From contig OZ241345.1 in the NCBI GenBank assembly GCA_965200175.1, forward strand, positions 434,001 to 498,000: a stretch of 64,000 nucleotides of DNA, given 5' to 3'. The DNA comes from Azophilus sp026709365. GTDB lineage: Bacteria; Pseudomonadota; Gammaproteobacteria; Pseudomonadales; Azotimanducaceae. Both the position numbers and the translations under genes were made by a program. Positions 1 through 7,161 of the stretch are shown here, piece by piece (the stretch's first letter is position 1; each line of letters starts with the position of its first letter). Below the pieces are notes generated by a model. The model was not told where the DNA came from and ran no database searches. It saw only the letters and a program-made list of their open reading frames with translations.

Positions 1-627
1 CCGCTGCAGGATGTCGATGAAGCACTGTCGCAGGAGCAGGTCCCCCTCTTCACTGGCAATCGGCTCCGGGAAACCGCCAAGATGGAGGTAGTCGGCAAGG
101 GAGCCGTCCGGATGAACCTGGCGGAACTCCGATAGGTCAAAAGGGAAGAGTTCGACCGTAAGGTGCCGCCCGGTCAGCGCTGAAGCCAGTTCACCGGACA
201 GCAGATGGGCGTTGGAGCCGCTGGCCACAAATCGAAAGCGGCCGGGACGGTCCAGCCGGGAACGCAGCCATCGCTCCCAACCCGCCACCCATTGAATCTC
301 GTCCAGAAACACCGTGAGGGTTGCCGCATTGGGCCGCAGCTCGCCAAAGGACCGGCACATCCGTTCAAGCGCTTCATGGTTCAGGCAACCCGCAAGCCGG
401 GGATCCTCGAAGTTGACGAACAGGCAATCCCGTCGTTCGAGTCCATACCGATCAATCAGCTGAGCCAGCAACGTCGATTTGCCACAGCGACGAACGCCTT
501 GCACCACCAAGGCGGTGCGATTGGACAGCGATTTCGGCAACTTCAAGGCCCGGGGTATCGTCTTGGGAGGCGCCCGGTCCCAAAAGCTCCAAGTGGCCGC
601 GATGTCGAGGAGTTCTTGGCCATCCAT
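1..627 (-). CDS. AAA+ ATPase of the DUF4143 type (partial, runs off the left edge)
   Basis: The minus strand is open from an ATG at 627 to the window edge (209 codons), so the C-terminus is missing. A Walker A motif, GVRRCGKSTLL, lies near residue 45, and the Walker B-like FLDEIQWV near residue 115 is followed by the ASGSNAHLLSGEL sensor region and LTGRHLTVELFPFDLSEF. This order is typical of the AAA_14 ATPase domain that is normally joined to a C-terminal DUF4143 domain, which would lie outside the window. The cellular role of the family is poorly defined; some members are associated with mobile or toxin-like loci. The gene points away from the neighbouring secretion operon, and its upstream region holds repeated TGTCGA motifs (separate entry). 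Confidence 0.85.
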   Translation of the reverse strand, partial: MDGQELLDIAATWSFWDRAPPKTIPRALKLPKSLSNRTALVVQGVRRCGKSTLLAQLIDRYGLERRDCLFVNFEDPRLAGCLNHEALERMCRSFGELRPNAATLTVFLDEIQWVAGWERWLRSRLDRPGRFRFVASGSNAHLLSGELASALTGRHLTVELFPFDLSEFRQVHPDGSLADYLHLGGFPEPIASEEGDLLLRQCFIDILQR

Positions 628-628
628 C

Positions 629-704
629 TGTCGAATAAACTCTACACTTTAAGGTTTGTCGATTTTACTCGACATCTACAACACTGTCGAACCTGTTTGA
701 CAGG
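629..704 (-). promoter_or_regulatory. Candidate operator: TGTCGA inverted repeats upstream of the AAA ATPase
   Basis: Immediately upstream of the ATPase start are TGTCGA at 629-634 and 685-690, and between them a perfect 6-6-6 inverted repeat with TGTCGA at 657-662 and TCGACA at 669-674. A second palindrome, CCTGT-N3-ACAGG, lies at 692-704. Four copies of a 6-mer within about 60 bp just before a start codon is unlikely by chance and suggests a binding site for a dimeric regulator. No regulator gene is visible nearby. Confidence 0.5.
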
Positions 705-780
705 ACAAGTCGGCACTTCCTCCTTGCGGAAAGCGAACCCAAGCGGACCAATTGTCTTCAGCATCAACGGGCCGACCGAG

Positions 781-921
781 ATGCGCACTGAAATCAAGGC
801 GCAATCGACCCAGATCAAGGCACTCCAGCAGCGGGTGGTCCGCATCGAGGGGCGCGTGGTGCGCATCGAGGGCTTGCTTGAGGGACTGCGCCCCACGTTG
901 GCCACCGCCCCGGCCACGTAG
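781..921 (+). CDS. Short coiled-coil peptide, possibly a gene remnant
   Basis: A 46-residue frame reads MRTEIKAQSTQIKALQQR and continues with two tandem copies of VVRIEGR/L. The heptad pattern of Ile, Leu and Val predicts a short coiled coil. There is no clear ribosome-binding site before the ATG and no membrane segment. It resembles the C-terminal half of the small membrane-anchored coiled-coil protein whose frameshifted copy lies at 9044-9332, on the other side of the secretion operon, so it may be a truncated remnant. No function can be assigned. Confidence 0.3.
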   Translation: MRTEIKAQSTQIKALQQRVVRIEGRVVRIEGLLEGLRPTLATAPAT

Positions 922-929
922 CGTACGCC

Positions 930-1511
930 CTACTCCAATTCAGCCGGGATGCCGGTGAAGTAGGCCGATACGATCATCAGCAGGCGCCTGTTCTGGGGCA
1001 CGAGGTCGAGGCGGTTGACCACCAGCTTGCGGGGATGGGTGGCGATCTTGTGCAGCAGCTGCAGCTCCGCCCCCTGCCGGTATCCGGCATTGACCTGGGC
1101 CTGGATTTGCCATAATCCCGGCACGTCCGGCACCGGCTGGCTGACGCCGGATTGAATGCGCATGTTGCGGAACTCAAGGGGTTTGAGCAGCTCCTGCAAG
1201 GCGGCCTGCAGGCTGGCCTCGGCGAGGCCCTGGGTCTCCGCCTCCCAGAACAGGACGCTCAACTGCTCATTGCGCAACCGCTCAGCGGCCAGCAGTTCGC
1301 TCCATTCCCCTTGGCCGCGCAGCCGCTTGGCGCGGGCGAAGCGGTCAGCGCCGTCAACGTAGCCTTCATGGGCCGCCCCCACTCGGTCCCCCTGCACCAG
1401 CACGGCGTAGAAGAGGACGATGAAGGCCGCCGCCCAAGCGCCAAGGCGCAGCCGCAAGTTGGCCGCCAACTCCGAACGCAGCCGCTGCCAAGCCGCCTTC
1501 AGGCCGTTCAC
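930..1511 (-). CDS. gspM: Type II secretion system inner-membrane protein GspM-like
   Basis: This 193-residue protein has one N-terminal membrane segment (about residues 25-42, LGAWAAAFIVLFYAVLVQG) followed by a periplasmic region. That is the topology of GspM, which pairs with GspL in the inner-membrane platform of the type II secretion system. Sequence conservation in this family is low, so the call rests on topology and on its place as the last gene after gspL. It starts with GTG at 1511, overlapping the gspL stop in a GTGA arrangement, so the two are translationally coupled. No gspN follows. Confidence 0.7.
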   Translation of the reverse strand: MNGLKAAWQRLRSELAANLRLRLGAWAAAFIVLFYAVLVQGDRVGAAHEGYVDGADRFARAKRLRGQGEWSELLAAERLRNEQLSVLFWEAETQGLAEASLQAALQELLKPLEFRNMRIQSGVSQPVPDVPGLWQIQAQVNAGYRQGAELQLLHKIATHPRKLVVNRLDLVPQNRRLLMIVSAYFTGIPAELE

Positions 1512-2563
1512 CGCGCCACCTGCATCGTCAGCTCAACGCGGTTTTGGCCACGGGCCTGCTCCACGCGCACGTCGGCGAGCAGGGGCAGCGCCTCGATGAG
1601 CCGCACGTACTGCACCGGGTCGGCGGCCGCGTCCTCAACCACCACCTTGAGCTCGCCCTGCTGATAGCGCCAAGCCGCAAAGCGCGCTCCGGGATTCGGC
1701 AGCGCTTTGTCGATCAGGCCCATCAGGTAGGCCTGCGACGGTTCGCGCAGCAGGTCGTCAAGCCGGTCGTTGATGCCGCTCAAGCGCCGCTGCTCGTTGC
1801 GCGCCGCCATGAAGGGAGCGACCTCCTCCTGAATGGCGGCAAAGTCGCGGTCCGCGCCCTGGCCGGCAAGCGTCAGCCGCCAGTGCCGACCCTCCTGCCA
1901 AACCAGCAGCGTGGACAGCACCAAGGCAAGCCCCGCCGCCACGCGCAGCTCGTTGGCCACCAGCCACTCCCGCGGCGGCATCCGCGCCGCCCAAGGCTCG
2001 GCCAGCAGCTCATCGACTTCGACCGCCTCCCCGGCGGCGCCCTGGCGTTCAGCGAACAGGGCCACGCGTTGCGCCGAGGGCCGCTCCAGGGACCAAACGG
2101 CGCTGCGCAGCAGGCCGTCCTGCCAATACTGGATCTCAAAGCCCTCCGCGCACTTCTGCAGGCACAGGCCAGTTGCCTGACGGGAGCGGAACACCGACTC
2201 CGGCAGCACGGGGCAGTGCGTCGCGTCCGCACCGGCCTGCTCCAGCTGGTCGCGCATCGCTTCGCGGTCCACGACTTCGGCATCCCAATACCAAACCATG
2301 GCATCGCCGCCCGCCCAGACAACGTAGTGTTCGGTGCGATCGAACGGGCTCCATCCCGGCACCTGCAGCCTGACCGCCGCCTCTCGCCGCGCCCGGGGGA
2401 CGTGATCAAAATTCTCGCAGCGGTACATGCACAGGCCGCGGCCCAAGATCCAATGGGCGCTGAGCGACGGCCGCGGCAGGCGGGTTGCGCCGCGACGGCC
2501 CTGAATGAAGTTCGGACGCCTAGAGAAGCGCCGTCGCAAGTCTTGGAGGCTCTTCCGCATCAT
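1508..2563 (-). CDS. gspL: Type II secretion system protein GspL
   Basis: About 351 residues. A cytoplasmic N-terminal half is followed by a membrane segment around residues 205-225 (ELRVAAGLALVLSTLLVWQ) and a ferredoxin-like periplasmic domain. GspL recruits the GspE ATPase to the inner-membrane platform and binds GspM. The tandem ATGs at 2563 and 2560 are chosen because a longer reading from 2620 would extend deep into gspK with a basic, low-complexity leader. Even so the gene overlaps the gspK 3' end by about 44 bases. Downstream it is coupled to gspM by a GTGA overlap. The cytoplasmic domain is divergent, which is common in this family. Confidence 0.8.
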   Translation of the reverse strand: MMRKSLQDLRRRFSRRPNFIQGRRGATRLPRPSLSAHWILGRGLCMYRCENFDHVPRARREAAVRLQVPGWSPFDRTEHYVVWAGGDAMVWYWDAEVVDREAMRDQLEQAGADATHCPVLPESVFRSRQATGLCLQKCAEGFEIQYWQDGLLRSAVWSLERPSAQRVALFAERQGAAGEAVEVDELLAEPWAARMPPREWLVANELRVAAGLALVLSTLLVWQEGRHWRLTLAGQGADRDFAAIQEEVAPFMAARNEQRRLSGINDRLDDLLREPSQAYLMGLIDKALPNPGARFAAWRYQQGELKVVVEDAAADPVQYVRLIEALPLLADVRVEQARGQNRVELTMQVAR

Positions 2564-3578
2564 GCCCGGCAACCGGCTCCCAATATTGATAGTCCCTGCG
2601 CCACGGGGCGCTCTCCCCATAGGGCGTCATCTCCAAGCCCACCAGCCATCGCCCGCCCCGCCCCGGACGCCACAGCATCAGCCGCACGAAGCTTGAGGGC
2701 AGCCGCAATATCTGGTCATCCGGGACGTCCACTGCGGAGCCGGTGAGCTCGCGCAGTTGCAGCGAACGCCAAACCGGCTCCACCAGCCGCTGGTCAACGA
2801 CCGCCTTGGCTGCCTCCCGATCCACCTCCAACACCGCTCCGGCAACTTCAAGGGGCATGGTGTTGAAATTGTAGCCCGCCAGCGGGCGCGAGGTCAGCAG
2901 GGGCAAAAGCGCGCGCTGCTGCGGGGCGGCCAGCATCCGATCCACGCCCAGAACGCGCTTCATCTCTACCGGCGTGGCCATGATCCAATTGGCTGGCGGC
3001 ATCCGGCCCGCGCGCCGGTAGGCCAGGCGTTCGGCGCCGCCCAGGGTCAGCTCCTGATCCGTGTCCACATAGTCCTTGATGCGTCCCACGAGTCGGCTGC
3101 GATCGGCCAAGCCGACGCCAACCCAGCGCAGCAAGGCAGCGAACGGCGGCGTTTCCGGCCGGTTGATCGACACCAAGCCATACTCATCCTGAGCCGCAAA
3201 GTAAACCCCGTCCAAGCTTTGGTAAGCCGCGCCATTCATCCAAAACTCGCCGTCACCGACCGGGGGCAGGTCATCCGGGCTGAGCTCGGCGAAGCGCTGC
3301 TCGGCCTCCAGCAGCAGCCCGCGGTGGTTCATTCGGTTGGTGGCGAGCAGGTAGATCAGGGTTGCCTCCGCGCTGCGCAAGGCCAAGTCCTCGTCAATGG
3401 CGCGCTTGATGCCGGTCGCCTGAGCGACGTTGGCCTCGGCCACGGCGTTGACGTAGGCGGCCAGCACCGCAAGCGCGGCGAGAATCCACAAAGTCGCCAC
3501 TAGGATGAAGCCTTGGCCGGCCTTTCCCCCGCCGTGCGCCCCGCCATGCGCGCAACCGCATCCGCCCCGGCGGTTCAC
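2520..3578 (-). CDS. gspK: Type II secretion minor pseudopilin GspK
   Basis: About 352 residues, much larger than the other pseudopilins, as is normal for GspK, the tip subunit of the pseudopilus. The prepilin leader ends in GQGFILVATLWILAALAV with a hydrophobic helix behind it. Position +5, usually Glu in pseudopilins, is not acidic here, a known GspK trait. The best start is GTG at 3578, which forms a GTGA overlap with the gspJ stop; the ATG farther upstream would add about 70 residues of proline/arginine-rich sequence lying inside gspJ in another frame. The C-terminal region includes PLEVAGAVL and the family's alpha-helical domain. Confidence 0.85.
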   Translation of the reverse strand: MNRRGGCGCAHGGAHGGGKAGQGFILVATLWILAALAVLAAYVNAVAEANVAQATGIKRAIDEDLALRSAEATLIYLLATNRMNHRGLLLEAEQRFAELSPDDLPPVGDGEFWMNGAAYQSLDGVYFAAQDEYGLVSINRPETPPFAALLRWVGVGLADRSRLVGRIKDYVDTDQELTLGGAERLAYRRAGRMPPANWIMATPVEMKRVLGVDRMLAAPQQRALLPLLTSRPLAGYNFNTMPLEVAGAVLEVDREAAKAVVDQRLVEPVWRSLQLRELTGSAVDVPDDQILRLPSSFVRLMLWRPGRGGRWLVGLEMTPYGESAPWRRDYQYWEPVAGHDAEEPPRLATALL

Positions 3579-4180
3579 AACGGCTCCAGAAAGTTGGCCA
3601 CCGGCACTGGATGCAGGCTCAGGTGGGCCGACAGGAGCGTGCGGCCATCCTCGCCGACCAGCCGCACTTGGCCGGGAATCCATTCCCGCGGGGCAGCGGC
3701 CTGGGGCCAGCTCGGGTGCCAGGCGCCGGCGCGGTCGGCGTATTCGAACCGCAGCGCTTGGCCCGGCGCGCGCAGCACGGTCCAAGCCACGGCGTCGGCC
3801 TCGGAGCCGTCTGATTCCGCATAGCGCAGGGACTCACCGTCCGGCTCAATGGACCAGCGCGCCGCCCGCGGCAGGCCCGGTTCGGTGCCGAGCGGCTCCA
3901 GCGTGATGCCGGCAAAGGACGCCGCATCGCCGGCAAACGCCCGCTGCGGATCGAGGTAGGGCACCATGCTGCGCACCGAAGAGGCAAACCAGTGCTGCTG
4001 CTGGTGCGCCTCGGCGGCCCGACTGGCGTGACGCCGGGCCGTCTCACTGCTCGACAGAAAGAAGCCCAGGCCTTGAACCAGCAACGTCGCCAGCAGCGAG
4101 GCCAGCACCAGCACCACCAGCATTTCCAGCAGGGAGAGGCCCGCCGAACGGCCCGCGATGCGCAGCGATGGCCCGCTCAT
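3575..4180 (-). CDS. gspJ: Type II secretion minor pseudopilin GspJ
   Basis: 201 residues. An N-terminal class III signal around residues 10-35 (AGLSLLEMLVVLVLASLLA) has Glu at +5 of the mature pilin, as expected for prepilin peptidase substrates. GspJ forms part of the GspI-J-K-H pseudopilus tip complex. The ATG overlaps the stop of gspI by four bases, and the stop overlaps the GTG of gspK, so the three are translationally coupled. Confidence 0.85.
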   Translation of the reverse strand: MSGPSLRIAGRSAGLSLLEMLVVLVLASLLATLLVQGLGFFLSSSETARRHASRAAEAHQQQHWFASSVRSMVPYLDPQRAFAGDAASFAGITLEPLGTEPGLPRAARWSIEPDGESLRYAESDGSEADAVAWTVLRAPGQALRFEYADRAGAWHPSWPQAAAPREWIPGQVRLVGEDGRTLLSAHLSLHPVPVANFLEPL

Positions 4181-4620
4181 TGGAGGGTTTGCGGCCTGAG
4201 CAGTTCGTAGCCGGCCACGCGCATGCGGTAGTCGCCGACCCTGCGGCCCGCTTCGCTGGCGTTCAGATCGATGTCGTAAAGGCCAATCTGGTAGCTGCCC
4301 AGGAATCCGGTGGTGGTTTGGCCCTGCCGATAGGGTTCCACCCGACGCGCCGTCCAGGTGAAGCGCATGCCGTCGATCTCGAACTCCCCGGCCGCCTCAT
4401 CGGTCAGGTTGATGGCCGCCAACCGTTCGACGGCTTGGCGCACCAAAGGCGCTTGGCGCACGGTGTCGCCCACCTTGACCAGGGCCGCGATGTTGGTGGC
4501 GTAGAGGCCGTACAACGCCATGGCGCCGCTGGCGAACACCGCCAGGGCGACGATCGCTTCAAGCATGGTGAAGCCCTGCTGGCCCAAGCGGCAGCCATTC
4601 TCATTCATGCCCATATACAC
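4177..4620 (-). CDS. gspI: Type II secretion minor pseudopilin GspI
   Basis: 147 residues with the prepilin leader GQQGFTMLEAIVALAVFA (residues 13-30): Gly before the cleavage site, Phe+1, Glu+5, then a hydrophobic helix. GspI nucleates the tip complex with GspJ and GspK. Three in-frame ATGs lie within the first five codons; the first is given, but no strong ribosome-binding site separates them. A 300-base gap with a dispersed repeat lies between this gene and gspH, so gspI-M may have its own promoter or depend on read-through. Confidence 0.85.
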   Translation of the reverse strand: MYMGMNENGCRLGQQGFTMLEAIVALAVFASGAMALYGLYATNIAALVKVGDTVRQAPLVRQAVERLAAINLTDEAAGEFEIDGMRFTWTARRVEPYRQGQTTTGFLGSYQIGLYDIDLNASEAGRRVGDYRMRVAGYELLRPQTLQ

Positions 4621-4670
4621 GCTGCAGCCGACACTGAGTGGGTGCGCAAGCCCGCTGCGCTGTCCCGGCG

Positions 4671-4840
4671 GTTTTCCAATCGAGGGCGGGACGCCCTCGC
4701 TCCGTGGGTCGTTGCCCGAACCGGGCGGATTTCCGGAGCAAGGGCGTCCCGCCCTCGAATTCTCGCTAGGTAGGGTGGTGTCGGCATCAGGGCATCCTTA
4801 CGGCTAGGCGGTCGCTGGCCAAAATCGGAATTGGCGCCAG
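4671..4840. repeat. Dispersed palindromic repeat, family B, copy 1 (inside the gspH-gspI gap)
   Basis: The 4621-4919 gap has no supported gene. It carries an imperfect inverted repeat: CGAGGGCGGGACGCCCTCGC near 4680 faces GAGC-AAGGGCGTCCCGCCCTCG near 4738-4759. This is followed by a conserved tail from about 4788 to 4836 (CATCCTTACGGCTAGGCGG, then CTGGCCAAAATCGGAATTG). The same arrangement, with the same tail, recurs at about 61203-61425, which shows that it is a dispersed element rather than a local terminator. Confidence 0.75.
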
Positions 4841-4919
4841 CGGGGCGATGCCTGCGCGGACGACTGCGGCAGCCTTGACGGGCGATCCGCAAAACCAACG
4901 GACACGGCTTATCTGCTGG

Positions 4920-5387
4920 CTAGCGGGCACGGCAAAACGGCGGCTCAAGATCGTGCATGGTGCGCTGGCCGCGGGGGTCGGTCAGGGTCAGGCGGGCGCC
5001 TAGGCAAACCCCATTGGGCTGCACCAGCAGCGGCTGGTCCAGTTCGAAGCTCCAGTCAGCCGGCAACTCCAGTTCGCGCCTCAAGTAGCCCGCGCCGAGC
5101 TCATCGCCCTCCGAAGCCGCGGCGGGCCAGATGATGAGGCCTTGCCCGCTCAGCAGCGCATCGGCCCCCAAGCGGGCAATCCGGTCAAGGGCGATGTCGC
5201 GATCGGCGCGCCGGGTGGCGGAAGCGTAGAGGTTCTGCAAGTTGGGCAGCGCCAGCGCCCCGACGATGCCGAGGATGACCAGCACCACAACCAGCTCAAT
5301 CAGGGTGAAACCGCCTATGGGTTGTTGCCGGCTCAAGCAGCGCTGTTCCGGAACGCTACCGGTCCGGCAGATAGCCCACGTCGGCAT
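4920..5387 (-). CDS. gspH: Type II secretion minor pseudopilin GspH
   Basis: 155 residues including a long leader. The prepilin motif GGFTLIELVVVLVILGIVGA lies around residues 25-44, with Glu+5. The globular part is short and ends in a cysteine-containing tail (PPFCRAR). Position after gspG and a typical minor pseudopilin size support GspH. The ATG at 5387 overlaps the gspG 3' end by 32 bases, and the true start may be farther in. Confidence 0.8.
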   Translation of the reverse strand: MPTWAICRTGSVPEQRCLSRQQPIGGFTLIELVVVLVILGIVGALALPNLQNLYASATRRADRDIALDRIARLGADALLSGQGLIIWPAAASEGDELGAGYLRRELELPADWSFELDQPLLVQPNGVCLGARLTLTDPRGQRTMHDLEPPFCRAR

Positions 5388-5844
5388 TGATGCCCTCGCC
5401 GCCGTTCAGGGCGTCCGCGCCCAGCGAATAAAGCGCAAAGCCCTGCAGGTTCTCGGCCGGGAATTGGTAAACATAGGCAGTGCGCCAAGGATCCAACGGC
5501 AGCTCATCCTCAAGGTAGGGCCCATCCCAGTAATCGGCGACCTCTGGCGGGGGGTTCATCAACGCGCCCAAGCCCTGGGCGGTGGACGGATACCGGCCCA
5601 CATCGAGGCGATAGGTCTGCAAGGCGCTCTTGAGCATCTTCACCTGGGTTTCCGCGGCCTTGATCTTGGAGCTGTCCACCCGGCCGAACAGGCGCGGCCC
5701 CACCAAGCCCGTGAGCAGGCCGAGTATGACCAGCACCACCATGAGCTCGATCAGCGAGAAGCCCCGGCCATGCCGGGCCGGCCGGCTGCGCCGCAACGAA
5801 GCCCTTGGCGCCCGGGCATTCGATCCACCTGTCACTGCCGCCAT
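5356..5844 (-). CDS. gspG: Type II secretion major pseudopilin GspG
   Basis: 162 residues. The leader is long and basic (about 28 residues) and ends in GRGFSLIELMVVLVILGLL. After it come the strongly conserved GspG features: RLDVGRYPSTAQGLGALMNPP, DYWDGPYLEDELPLDPW, YQFPAE and LYSLGADAL. GspG polymerises into the periplasmic pseudopilus that pushes folded exoproteins through the outer-membrane secretin. A GGAAAGG-like site precedes the ATG. It sits 17 bases after gspF, in the same operon. Confidence 0.95.
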   Translation of the reverse strand: MAAVTGGSNARAPRASLRRSRPARHGRGFSLIELMVVLVILGLLTGLVGPRLFGRVDSSKIKAAETQVKMLKSALQTYRLDVGRYPSTAQGLGALMNPPPEVADYWDGPYLEDELPLDPWRTAYVYQFPAENLQGFALYSLGADALNGGEGINADVGYLPDR

Positions 5845-5861
5845 AGCCTTTCCCAGTGTCC

Positions 5862-7058
5862 TTAGAGCACCCCTTCATTGATGCTGGTGATGGCCAGAAT
5901 GATGCCCACCATGATGGTCCCCAGGAAGCCGCCGATCAAGAGGATCGCCAAGGGCTCCACCAGATTCAGGAAGCGCTTCATCCGCCGGCTGCTGTTCTCC
6001 TCGTACAGCGTCGCCAGCGAGCGCAGCATTTGGGCCAGTTGGCCGGACTGCTCGCCGACCCGGACCAGATTGTAACCGGTCGCCGTCAGGGCGTCCCTTC
6101 GCGCCAAGGCCTCGGACAGCGCCGCGCCGCTGCGCACGTCGCCGGCGGCCTGCTCCAGCCCGCTGCGTCGGCGGGAGATGCGGATGCCGCGCAGCGCCAA
6201 GCCCAAGGCATCCATCAGCTCGACCCGGCTGGTGAGCATGGCGCTCATCACGGATGCCCAACGGGCGGTGTCGGCTTCGGAAAACCAGTCCTTGAGCACC
6301 GGCAGCAGCGCCAGCAGGTCGAACAGGCGCTGCCGGAAGGCCGCTTGGCGCAGCAGCAGCAGGGCCGCCGCCAGGGCGCCGCCGGCACCGGCAAACACCA
6401 GGGCGCTGTTGTCGTTGAACCACAGCCCGGTGCGCAGGACGGCTTCGGCAAGCAGCGGCAGGTCGTTGCCCTCGTCCAGCAGGTTGGAAAAGCGCGGCAC
6501 CACGAACACGAAGACGAACATCACTGCCGCTAGGCCAGCCACGATCAGGATGGCCGGATAGGCCAGCGCCCCGCGAAAGTCGGCGGCCACCTTGTTGTCG
6601 TACTCCAGCTGGGAGACGGCTTGGCGAAGGGCGGCCGCCAAGCGGCCGCTGAGCTCGCCCGCCTCCACGAGTTGAAAGACGTAGTCCGGCAGGGGCAGGT
6701 TGCCGGCGCGCAGGGCCGACAGGAAGTTCTCGCCCCGGCCAAGCCGGGTGGCCATGTTGGCGAAGGCCTCGGCCAAGGCGGGATGGTGGCTGCCGCGGCC
6801 CTGCGCCAGCACCGCATCGCTTAAGGAGACGCCGGCCTCTAGCAAGGTCGCCAGCTCGTGCAGGGCGACCACGACTTCCTGGGCGCGGAGCCGACGCCGC
6901 AAAAGCCCGGCAGCCGGCGCCGCCCGCTCGCTCACGTCCACCACCGTTTGGCCGTTGACGTTCAGCCGACGCACGGCCTCCGGGGCGGAATCGGCCACCA
7001 TGCGGCCTTGGTGCAGGTTGCCTTGGCGGTCAGCGTATTCGTAATCGAACTCAGGCAT
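5862..7058 (-). CDS. gspF: Type II secretion inner-membrane platform protein GspF
   Basis: 398 residues, the normal family length. It has the two repeated cytoplasmic T2SSF domains (about residues 65-190 and 270-390), with LHELATLLEAGVSL and SVMSAMLTSRVELMDAL heading each repeat, and three membrane segments, including ILIVAGLAAVMFVFVFVV and the C-terminal LLIGGFLGTIMVGIILAI. GspF forms the core of the inner-membrane platform with which the GspE ATPase works. Directly upstream is a second, degenerate copy of its first codons (separate entry). Confidence 0.95.
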   Translation of the reverse strand: MPEFDYEYADRQGNLHQGRMVADSAPEAVRRLNVNGQTVVDVSERAAPAAGLLRRRLRAQEVVVALHELATLLEAGVSLSDAVLAQGRGSHHPALAEAFANMATRLGRGENFLSALRAGNLPLPDYVFQLVEAGELSGRLAAALRQAVSQLEYDNKVAADFRGALAYPAILIVAGLAAVMFVFVFVVPRFSNLLDEGNDLPLLAEAVLRTGLWFNDNSALVFAGAGGALAAALLLLRQAAFRQRLFDLLALLPVLKDWFSEADTARWASVMSAMLTSRVELMDALGLALRGIRISRRRSGLEQAAGDVRSGAALSEALARRDALTATGYNLVRVGEQSGQLAQMLRSLATLYEENSSRRMKRFLNLVEPLAILLIGGFLGTIMVGIILAITSINEGVL

Positions 7059-7134
7059 GGGTGGCAGCCAGTGGCGAGGGGATACAGCGCAGGCTGCCCT
7101 GGCGGTCAGCGTAGTCGCGGTCTGGATTGGGCAT
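7051..7134 (-). pseudogene. Partial duplication of the gspF 5' end
   Basis: Between gspE and gspF a 27-codon frame starts MPNPDRDYADRQGSLR and stops on a TGA just inside gspF. It matches the start of gspF itself (MPEFDYEYADRQGNLH) at both protein and DNA level, including the shared run CGCTGACCGCCA. This is best read as a local tandem duplication of the gspF leader that has since diverged. It may also be a translated leader peptide, since it ends five bases past the gspF start codon. Confidence 0.6.
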
Positions 7135-7161
7135 GGCAGGCACGGGACTGCGGGACGCTGC

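Noticed and set aside
205..921. A 238-codon plus-strand gene covering 205-921
   Set aside because: Most of it is the complementary strand of the AAA ATPase, which has clear Walker motifs; only the last 46 codons form a plausible separate peptide.
4605..4898. A 97-codon minus-strand gene between gspH and gspI
   Set aside because: It lies across the family B palindrome and has no conserved features.
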